The translations under genes and the position numbers were made by a program. Shown in pieces: positions 34,366 through 39,852 of a DNA stretch of 39,852 nt. The first letter of the stretch is position 1; every line of letters starts with the position of its first letter. The stretch covers positions 1 through 39,852 of the forward strand of contig CACYGK010000016.1 in NCBI GenBank assembly GCA_902774005.1, written 5' to 3'. Origin of the DNA: an uncultured Bacteroidales bacterium. Lineage in GTDB: Bacteria; Bacteroidota; Bacteroidia; Bacteroidales; Bacteroidaceae. The notes under the pieces are model-generated. The model made no database searches. It was not told the origin of the DNA and saw only the letters and a list, made by a program, of their open reading frames with translations.

Positions 34366-34443
34366 AATCCCACGGGGATTAATAAAAATCCCTACGCGAT
34401 TATTATTAATCCCTACGCGATTAATAAAAATCCCCTCGCGATT
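34366..34443 (+). repeat. Four repeats at an exact 21-bp period
   Basis: 15-bp units starting at 34366, 34387, 34408 and 34429: AATCCCACGGGGATT, AATCCCTACGCGATT (twice) and AATCCCCTCGCGATT. Each has AATC/GATT arms in inverted orientation; the first is a full 6+6 palindrome. The spacing is exactly 21 bp, about two helical turns, so all units face the same side of the DNA. Confidence 0.9.
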
Positions 34444-34669
34444 TTTTATTTTTGCTGGGACGTAAAAATGTATTTTTGCTGACATGAATTTTCTTTTCAG
34501 GGCGCCTTATTTACGGAATGTCTTCATGTCATCATGTCAACACGTAGATATGTTGTTTTTTGTCGATAATAATGACGCCTGTAGAAGGGGAAGATGGTTA
34601 AATCGAAGCCAAAAGTGTTAAAATTCGCGCTTTTATTGTAAAATATGTACGTATGTGCGAAAAAAGTCG

Positions 34670-34677
34670 TATCTTTG
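34670..34677 (+). promoter_or_regulatory. Candidate -7 box for the fimbria operon
   Basis: TATCTTTG, 120 bases before the ATG at 34797. An in-frame ATG at 34653 lies upstream of this box, so transcripts from here cannot use it. No TTTG at -33. Confidence 0.6.
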
Positions 34678-34758
34678 CACCGGAATTGATAATAAGGATA
34701 GTATCAGATCCTATGAATTCACCTAAGAGAGTACATTACATAACTACATTTTGGAAAG

Positions 34759-34836
34759 GTTGCCTGACGAGTTCAGGCTCTTGTAAGTGTGGCAACATGA
34801 CAAGTAAAAGGACTGTACTTGTCATGTTGACTTTTT
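34759..34836 (+). promoter_or_regulatory. Candidate attenuator or start-codon-sequestering hairpin of the fimbria operon
   Basis: A perfect 14-bp inverted repeat (CAACATGACAAGTA at 34793-34806, complement at 34816-34829, 9-nt loop) contains the start codon ATG at 34797 and is followed by ACTTTTTT. Upstream, GTTGCC (34759-34764) can pair with GGCAAC (34791-34796), which would open the hairpin; GCCTGA/TCAGGC (34762-34767 with 34773-34778) in turn competes with that pairing. This is a 1:2, 2:3, 3:4 arrangement. Confidence 0.6.
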
Positions 34837-36056
34837 TATGTACTTTGCTTATCGGTGCTCAGACAGTTACAAGCGTAGAGCGCGATACGGTGAGAGGTTC
34901 GGTACGCATTTCCTTCCCTGTAAGTGAGTCGCGGATAAGTCCGGAATTTGACGGAAACCGTCGTCAGTTGGACAGTCTGAACAATATCCTGAACCGCCTG
35001 ACGGTGGATACGAACGCTACTGTTCTCAGCATGAGTGTACACGGATACGGCTCTATCGACGGTCTGTATAAAAACAATGATAAACTGTCGCGTGAACGTA
35101 CAGACAGCATCGTGGCTTACATCATGCGTCGCAGCGTCCTTCCTCGCGAACTGATTGCTGCCAGCAGTACGGCAGAGGACTGGGACGGATTTGCTGAATA
35201 CGTGGAGAATGCTACCAAGGAGCAGCTTCCGCATCGCGACGGAATACTGAAAGTTATAGGCAGTAGCCGTACTCCTGACGGAAAAGAATGGGCTATCAAG
35301 CAGATGTACCCAAAGGACTACCGATACCTTGCAGATAACTGTCTGCCACAGCTTCGCCGCGCCTATTGTCAGGTGGACTACATGATAGTGCGTCCAGTTG
35401 CTCCCGAACCGACGGTTGAGATGATTGAAGAAAAAGTTGTAACAGATACTATAGCCGTTGAACCCGAACCTGTGCTGATGCCATACAAGGTGAAGAAGAC
35501 CAAGCAGTTCGGATACGTCCGTACCAACCTGCTGTTGCCTTTGCTTAACGTGGGCTTCGAACTACCTTTAGGCAATCGCTGGTCGATAGCTGCTGACTGG
35601 TACTATCCGTGGGCATTCCGTAAATCAGACCATAAGAACTGCTTCCAGATAGACGGACTCTCGCTTGAGGGTCGCTACTGGTTTGGTAGCAAACATACAA
35701 GTGGGGTAGAGAACAAGCAGTATCGTCTGCTGGGACACTCCGTTGCTGCGTTTGCTATGGCAGGTCGCTACGACTTGGAGCATGACTATAGCGGTCATCA
35801 GGGCGAATACATACTTGGTGGAGTCGATTACCTGTATGCAATTCCGATATTCAAGAAGAAACTGCACCTCGAGTTCTCGTTTGGCGTAGGCTTCCTGTAT
35901 TCATGGGCTCGCCACTATAACGTATATGAGGAAGGCGGAAAGGCATATCGCAACAAGAACTTCCGCAAGCGTTTCTCCTACTTTGGTCCTCTGCGTGCCA
36001 GCGTATCATTGGTCATACCTATCAAGTGGACAACTACAAAAACTGTGTATAGATGA
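34797..36056 (+). CDS. DUF3575 protein with N-terminal OmpA-like region, fimbria locus
   Basis: 419 residues from the ATG at 34797, giving the signal peptide 'MTSKRTVLVMLTFLCTLLIGAQ'. Residues about 30-200 resemble an OmpA-type peptidoglycan-associated domain ('VHGYGSIDGLYKNNDKLSRERTDSIVAYIMR'). The C-terminal ~190 residues are DUF3575: 'YVRTNLLLPLLNVGFELPLGNRWSIAADWYYPW', 'LEGRYWFG', 'GPLRASVSLVIPIKW'; this reads as a small beta barrel. Proteins of this layout stand at the head of Bacteroidales fimbria clusters; a role in anchoring or assembly is inferred. The stop overlaps the next start (ATGA). An upstream in-frame ATG at 34653 is rejected because it precedes the inferred -7 box. Confidence 0.85.
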   Translation: MTSKRTVLVMLTFLCTLLIGAQTVTSVERDTVRGSVRISFPVSESRISPEFDGNRRQLDSLNNILNRLTVDTNATVLSMSVHGYGSIDGLYKNNDKLSRERTDSIVAYIMRRSVLPRELIAASSTAEDWDGFAEYVENATKEQLPHRDGILKVIGSSRTPDGKEWAIKQMYPKDYRYLADNCLPQLRRAYCQVDYMIVRPVAPEPTVEMIEEKVVTDTIAVEPEPVLMPYKVKKTKQFGYVRTNLLLPLLNVGFELPLGNRWSIAADWYYPWAFRKSDHKNCFQIDGLSLEGRYWFGSKHTSGVENKQYRLLGHSVAAFAMAGRYDLEHDYSGHQGEYILGGVDYLYAIPIFKKKLHLEFSFGVGFLYSWARHYNVYEEGGKAYRNKNFRKRFSYFGPLRASVSLVIPIKWTTTKTVYR

Positions 36057-37042
36057 ATAAGAGGTTGTTGAACATATTACTCATTTCCCTGATTCTGGGT
36101 CTCTCGTCATGCAAGCGTATACCGCTCTATGATGAGAACAACACTATGAGCCTTGACCTTGTGCTCAGATTGAACATCAATGTCGATATTGATGTCTCAA
36201 TCACAGAAGGACTCGACATAAAGATTCCTGCAACCATTACTCCTCCTACATACAACAAGGTGCTCTTCTACTCGCCCAGCGACAATAGTCTGCATTATTC
36301 CACTTTCGTAGGTACGACGGGTGGTGCAATCTTCACTCCTCCAGGCGCGTACAAGATGCTTGTCTATTCGTTTGGTACAGAGTACATACAGATACGTGGT
36401 GAGAATGACATCAATACAATCGAAGCTTATACTAGCGACGTGACAGCTACAAAGATGGGAATCTTGCGCAGCTTTACCCGTGCTGGTGAGTCAGATCCTC
36501 CAGGTCCAATCATCTATGCCCCCGACCACCTGCTCGTAGCAAGGGAAAACGTAGTGATACCTGAATGGACGGGAGAGAGCCAGACCATCACCATCGATGC
36601 CCTTTCAAAAACTATCGTCGAGAGCTATTCGTTCGAGGTGAGCACGGTAGTAGGTACACAATACATTCAGAGTTGTGAAGCATTCGTTACCAATCAGTCA
36701 CGCAGTTCGTTCTTCGGACGTGGTGAGATTTCTACAGAGCCAGCAACTATCTGTTTCGAAGTGGGAGTAAATAAAACAAAGAATTGCCTCTATACTGTCT
36801 TCAATACCTTTGGCAAGCTCCCGGGCGAGAGCGTAAGCTACCTTCACATCCTGATAAAGGACACAGGAGGAACGGAGCACCGAGTAACAGTTGATATTAC
36901 CGACCAGTTTGAAAAAGCAGATCATCATATCATAATCGACGAGCCTGTAGTTATACCAACGCCAACACCAGGAGGTGAAGGAGGTATAGCCCCCACAGTT
37001 GACCCATGGAATGAGGAAACACATGACATCGGAATCGGATAA
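36053..37042 (+). CDS. DUF5119 lipoprotein, fimbria anchor/minor subunit (FimB/Mfa2-like)
   Basis: 329 residues with a lipoprotein leader: 'LLNILLISLILGLSSCKR', Cys at about 20. The mature protein begins with 'IPLYDENNTMSLDLVLRLNINVD', typical of DUF5119 proteins in Bacteroidales fimbria clusters, and is beta-rich throughout ('NKVLFYSPSDNSLHYSTFVG', 'YKMLVYSFGTEYIQIRG'). The tail is proline- and glycine-rich. By analogy with FimB/Mfa2 it probably anchors or terminates the fibre at the outer membrane. It overlaps the DUF3575 gene by four bases. Confidence 0.85.
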   Translation: MNKRLLNILLISLILGLSSCKRIPLYDENNTMSLDLVLRLNINVDIDVSITEGLDIKIPATITPPTYNKVLFYSPSDNSLHYSTFVGTTGGAIFTPPGAYKMLVYSFGTEYIQIRGENDINTIEAYTSDVTATKMGILRSFTRAGESDPPGPIIYAPDHLLVARENVVIPEWTGESQTITIDALSKTIVESYSFEVSTVVGTQYIQSCEAFVTNQSRSSFFGRGEISTEPATICFEVGVNKTKNCLYTVFNTFGKLPGESVSYLHILIKDTGGTEHRVTVDITDQFEKADHHIIIDEPVVIPTPTPGGEGGIAPTVDPWNEETHDIGIG

Positions 37043-37212
37043 GGAACGGATAAATCCGAAAATATATGAGAGAGAATTACAATACTTTATTAACCCTTAA
37101 ATCCTAAACAACATCAAAAAACAAAAACTAAAAAACAACAAAAAAAATCAATAACAAAAACAAAACAACATTATTAATTAACTTCATTATTAACTTTTAA
37201 ATTTTTTTCATT

Positions 37213-38283
37213 ATGAAAAAGTATTTGTATTTAATCCCGGTTGCAGCTCTCGCAATGACAGCTTGCACCAATGAGTCTGACGAATTCGTAGGTTCACCAG
37301 AATCTCGCGAAATCTCCTTTAATCCACTTAATCTTCCATCAACAAGAACTACTATTGTAAATGGAACAGTATTTCCTACAGACTACAATTTCTACATTGC
37401 TGCTTACAGTGCTGCACCTACACCTGCAGGTGATTATTTCGGAAAAACGGAATACACTAATGAAGCATCAACAATTTGGTCGGGTGTATCTGGTCAAAAG
37501 CGTTACTGGCCTCTGGGTGATGCAACACTGAATTTCCTTGCAATAACAAAGGCTGGAACAAGAACCACCACTTTTAATAATACTCATCCTGCAAATTCTG
37601 TTGTAGTTGCCTTCACAGATAACTCTGCTATAGCAACTCAACATGACCTCATGTGGTCTTATGCACAGGCAAAAGTACAGCAGGTAGGCAATGGTCTTTC
37701 ATTCAATAATGGTGGCTCCGCAGGTGTTTCTCCTGTTGACATGGAATTCCAGCATGCAGAATCTCAGATTAATTTCAAGGTTAAAGCAGGTGATGCAGCA
37801 ACTGAGGCTGCAGGTCTTACACTTACTAGCATTACCCTGAATGATGGAAACTATGCAGGTACATATACTCTGACATTCGCAGACTATGCTTCAACTTCAA
37901 CACCTGCTGCTCCAACGGGTGTGTGGTCAGATGTTGAAGATCCTGAAACAACTAATCCTGATGTTGTAGCTCCTCAGACTACGGCAAATATGGCTATTAC
38001 TCAGACTTCAGGAAGTAGTGTTATTGGAGATGGTATACTTGTTGTACCAAATCCTAATGTTGATGGAGAAAGCGCATTAAAAGAATCATTTAAGTCATTT
38101 ACTATTGCTTATAAGATGAATGGCAATGACTACACCTACACTTATACTCCAGATATTGCACAGCGTAGGTTGGTTCAAGATACTAAGTATGTCTTCAACA
38201 TAACAATGACTTTGCAGGAAATCAAAGTTAATGCTTCTGTTGAGGATTGGACTCCGGCAGCAGAAAGTGCAGTGGCAATGTAA
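37213..38283 (+). CDS. Fimbrillin-family major subunit lipoprotein
   Basis: 356 residues. The lipobox is in 'AALAMTACTNESDEF', then a short linker and 'REISFNPLNLPSTRTTI', which offers Arg residues of the kind cleaved by Arg-gingipain-like proteases in FimA maturation. 'KRYWPLGDATLNFLAIT' is a fimbrillin hallmark (aromatic-W-P strand). The C-terminal ~80 residues form further strands ending 'NASVEDWTPAAESAVAM'. Codon use looks more A/T-rich than in the neighbours, which may reflect high expression or transfer. The 170-bp leader before it is strikingly A-rich and has no clear promoter. Confidence 0.85.
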   Translation: MKKYLYLIPVAALAMTACTNESDEFVGSPESREISFNPLNLPSTRTTIVNGTVFPTDYNFYIAAYSAAPTPAGDYFGKTEYTNEASTIWSGVSGQKRYWPLGDATLNFLAITKAGTRTTTFNNTHPANSVVVAFTDNSAIATQHDLMWSYAQAKVQQVGNGLSFNNGGSAGVSPVDMEFQHAESQINFKVKAGDAATEAAGLTLTSITLNDGNYAGTYTLTFADYASTSTPAAPTGVWSDVEDPETTNPDVVAPQTTANMAITQTSGSSVIGDGILVVPNPNVDGESALKESFKSFTIAYKMNGNDYTYTYTPDIAQRRLVQDTKYVFNITMTLQEIKVNASVEDWTPAAESAVAM

Positions 38284-38330
38284 TTCTGCATTGATGGATA
38301 TAATTCCGTTTGTGAAGAACTGAATAATCA

Positions 38331-38372
38331 AGCCAGGTGGGGTTCGACTCCCCACTTGGCTACACAGAAAAA
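38331..38372 (+). repeat. Left 42-bp direct repeat, tRNA acceptor/T-arm-like
   Basis: AGCCAGG, then TGGGG, loop TTCGACT, CCCCA, CTTGGCT, then ACACAGAAAAA. The 7+5 pairs form a continuous stem closed by a T-loop of tRNA type, exactly an acceptor-plus-T-arm minihelix, but with no D-arm or anticodon arm. It starts 48 bases after the fimbrillin stop and matches the copy at 39266. Confidence 0.9.
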
Positions 38373-38404
38373 AATAAAATGGCTCGGAGCCGAATATATA
38401 AATA

Positions 38405-39256
38405 ATGAGTCAGAAAGAACTCATAAAACTATTCGAGAACAGAAACGTGCGCGTTGTCTGGGACGATGAAAAGCAGGAATGGTACTTCTCTGTGGTAGAT
38501 GTCTGTGGGGTACTGGTTGAAAGTAAAGACTATCAGACAGCAAGAAAGTATTGGAATAAACTGAAAGAGCGACTGCTTAAGGAGGGAAACGAAACGGTGA
38601 CAAATTGTCACCAGTTGAAATTGGTGGCCGGTGATGGTAAGATGCGTTTAACTGACGTTGCCAATATGGAGCAGCTTTTCCGTATCATCCAATCGATACC
38701 ATCACCCAAGGCAGAACCAATAAAGCAGTGGATTGCTCACGTAGCAGCAGAGCGTATAGACCAGTTACAAGACCCAGAATTGTCGATAGAGCAGGCTGTA
38801 AACGACTACAGACGTTTGGGATATTCAGAAAGTTGGATAAACCAGCGGTTGAAGAGCATCGAAGTTCGCAAACTTCTAACAGACGAATGGAAACGAGGTG
38901 GAGTAGAGGGACAGCAGTATGCATCACTTACTGACATCATAACTGCAACATGGAGCGGAAAGACAACAAGAGAATATAAACGATTGAAAGGACTGCACAA
39001 AGAAAGCTTGCGCGACAATATGACCAATGTGGAATTGTTGTTGAACTCATTAGCAGAAGCTTCTGCGACAGAAATTTCAAAAGTGGAGAATCCTAAGGGA
39101 TATAATCAGAATGCAGATGTAGCCAAGCGTGGAGGTCATGTGGCAAAAGCAGCCAGAACAAATCTTGAAGCACAGATAGGACGTTCTGTAGTAACACCAC
39201 TTAACGCAAAAGACTATTTTCAAAGCATTGAAAACAAAGAGGACGAAGAAAAATAA
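38405..39256 (+). CDS. Bro-N domain protein, DinD/antirepressor-like
   Basis: 283 residues. The N-terminal Bro-N domain spans about residues 1-115 ('NRNVRVVWDDEKQEWYFSVVDVCGVL', 'SKDYQTARKYWNKLKERLLKE', 'LADVANMEQLFRIIQSI'-like region). The C-terminal part resembles DNA-damage-inducible protein D and phage antirepressors ('ELSIEQAVNDYRRLGYSESWINQRLKSIEVRKLLTDEWKRGG', 'NQNADVAKRGGHVAKAARTNLE'). Bro-N proteins bind DNA and occur on phages and mobile elements; role here unknown. It lies between two fimbrillin genes and between 42-bp direct repeats, so it looks inserted. No recombinase is present. Confidence 0.85.
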   Translation: MSQKELIKLFENRNVRVVWDDEKQEWYFSVVDVCGVLVESKDYQTARKYWNKLKERLLKEGNETVTNCHQLKLVAGDGKMRLTDVANMEQLFRIIQSIPSPKAEPIKQWIAHVAAERIDQLQDPELSIEQAVNDYRRLGYSESWINQRLKSIEVRKLLTDEWKRGGVEGQQYASLTDIITATWSGKTTREYKRLKGLHKESLRDNMTNVELLLNSLAEASATEISKVENPKGYNQNADVAKRGGHVAKAARTNLEAQIGRSVVTPLNAKDYFQSIENKEDEEK

Positions 39257-39265
39257 TATAACCAA

Positions 39266-39307
39266 AGCCCTTTGGGGTTCGACTCCCCACTTGGCTACAA
39301 AGAAAAA
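39266..39307 (+). repeat. Right 42-bp direct repeat of the Bro-N cassette
   Basis: Same orientation as the copy at 38331, 38 of 42 bases identical. The differences are AGG versus CTT at bases 5-7 (which opens a 3x3 internal loop in the stem) and one base in the A-rich tail. The two copies are 935 bp apart. It starts ten bases after the Bro-N stop. Confidence 0.9.
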
Positions 39308-39388
39308 GCGATCTATAACAAATCCGGAACCAATAAGGCGGTCCTTTAGTGTTCCTTTGGCGGTTTCTCCTCTCGACATAACTACATA

Positions 39389-39400
39389 TCGACATGTCGA
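39389..39400. repeat. Perfect 12-bp palindrome upstream of the second fimbrillin gene
   Basis: TCGACATGTCGA. Nearby are two GCCGCCCC copies 20 bp apart (39409 and 39429). Possible operator; no promoter consensus is seen in the 207-bp gap. Confidence 0.4.
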
Positions 39401-39463
39401 AGAAAAATGCCGCCCCTCGAAAAGAAACGCCGCCCCGAAACGGCCACTTTAACAAGAAATAGA

Positions 39464-39852
39464 ATGAAAATGAAGAAACCACATTATATATATATAAGCA
39501 TGTTGGCAGCGATTCTGCTGGCTGCCTGTTCAAAGGATGATGGCGACTCCTCTCAGCCTGCGGTGGAAGAGAAGGGTAGGAGCGAGATTTGTGTCAAGAC
39601 GAATGTAAGTAATATGCAATCTCGTGCTACCACTATCGATAACACTACCCTGCATGAATATGACCTCAAGATAGATGCTTACTATAACGGTACGAATGGT
39701 GTATTCCTCGATGGAGTGATGCTCCACTACGATAGTGCAGAACCAGCAGCATTGAAATGGAAGTTTTGGGATGCTAGTGAAGAAGAACAACTCCACTACT
39801 ATTGGCCCTTTGAAGGTTCTAAGACTCCTGAAGGCGATTTGGCATCAACACT
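39464..39852 (+). CDS. Second fimbrillin-like lipoprotein, 5' part only
   Basis: 129 residues are visible before the window ends. The leader 'ISMLAAILLAACSKDDGD' has a clear lipobox. An Arg-containing segment 'NMQSRATTIDNTT' follows at the place where fimbrillins are processed. The strand 'LHYYWPFEG' is the aromatic-W-P hallmark also seen in the first fimbrillin. Probably another fimbria subunit (accessory/tip) of the same locus, separated from the first by the Bro-N cassette. An ATG two codons later is an alternative start. Confidence 0.75.
   Translation, partial: MKMKKPHYIYISMLAAILLAACSKDDGDSSQPAVEEKGRSEICVKTNVSNMQSRATTIDNTTLHEYDLKIDAYYNGTNGVFLDGVMLHYDSAEPAALKWKFWDASEEEQLHYYWPFEGSKTPEGDLAST

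Larger units (their letters stand above)
34204..34796. other. 593-bp intergenic control region between porin and fimbria genes
   Basis: No gene seen. From left to right it holds the porin leader with a heptad array (34229-34256), the porin -7 box (34268-34275, minus strand), four 21-bp-spaced repeats (34366-34443), two copies of TATTTTTGCTG (34447 and 34471), CATGTCA motifs (34525 and 34533), the fimbria -7 box (34670-34677) and a structured leader. Confidence 0.7.

Noticed and set aside
34366-34443. CRISPR array
   Set aside because: Units are 15 bp, the spacers are 6 bp of A/T only, and there are no cas genes.
34653-34796. Upstream start for the DUF3575 protein
   Set aside because: It precedes the inferred -7 box and would bury the signal peptide 48 residues inside the protein.
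34793-34829. Invertible DNA switch at the fimbria start
   Set aside because: The 14-bp arms enclose only nine bases, too little to carry a promoter; a transcript hairpin explains it better.
38331-38362. Complete tRNA gene at the left Bro-N repeat
   Set aside because: Only acceptor and T-arm halves are present; there is no D-arm or anticodon arm upstream.
38331-38372. Intrinsic terminator for the fimbrillin gene
   Set aside because: The hairpin is strong but is followed by A's, not T's, on the plus strand.

Overview
The window looks like a chromosomal segment from a Bacteroidales bacterium, most likely Prevotella-like. The evidence is the gene families (DUF3575, DUF5119, fimbrillin, DUF5683, OstA-like, PrsA/SurA-type isomerases) and the repeated Bacteroidetes promoter signature, a TTTG -33 box about 19-20 nt before a TAnnTTTG -7 box, found upstream of at least seven transcription units. 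I made no database comparison, so species is not assigned.

Layout. 1-400 holds a truncated DUF3987/VirE-like primase remnant. 600-5369 carries a GH43 glycosidase, the GTPase Der, a small lipoprotein and a sodium symporter. 5540-8835 is the operon tig-clpP-clpX. recQ (8964) and guaB (11213) each have their own promoter. 12825-19498 is an envelope-biogenesis run: two parvulin-type isomerases (the second SurA-like), an OstA/LptA-like protein, a small membrane protein and mutL. It is followed by tRNA-Pro and tRNA-Val with a good terminator. 19893-25865 is parA-parB-DUF5683-lytic transglycosylase-spoT, convergent with rsmA on the minus strand. 26712-29590 carries a flippase-like membrane protein, pepD and a MerR-type regulator. 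The minus strand then has a small hypothetical gene, lpxB and surE; surE is broken by a 7-bp tandem duplication. tRNA-Gln(CTG) lies at 32038.

The second part of the window is accessory. A GxxExxY (PD-(D/E)XK-type) gene sits inside an apparent ~800-bp unit with 23-bp terminal inverted repeats. Inside each terminus is a ~127-nt segment that can fold as a cloverleaf or four-way junction. A porin gene follows. Then comes a fimbria locus (DUF3575 protein, DUF5119 lipoprotein, fimbrillin, a second fimbrillin-like lipoprotein running off the end). Its leader holds four repeats with an exact 21-bp period and a hairpin that covers the first start codon and is followed by a T-run. A Bro-N gene is wedged between the two fimbrillin genes and is flanked by 42-bp direct repeats that resemble the acceptor/T-arm half of a tRNA.

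Across the whole window, ten arrays of tandem degenerate heptanucleotides occupy gene boundaries and two signal-peptide coding regions. These heptad arrays, the GxxExxY unit and the Bro-N cassette are the best candidates here for undescribed biology.
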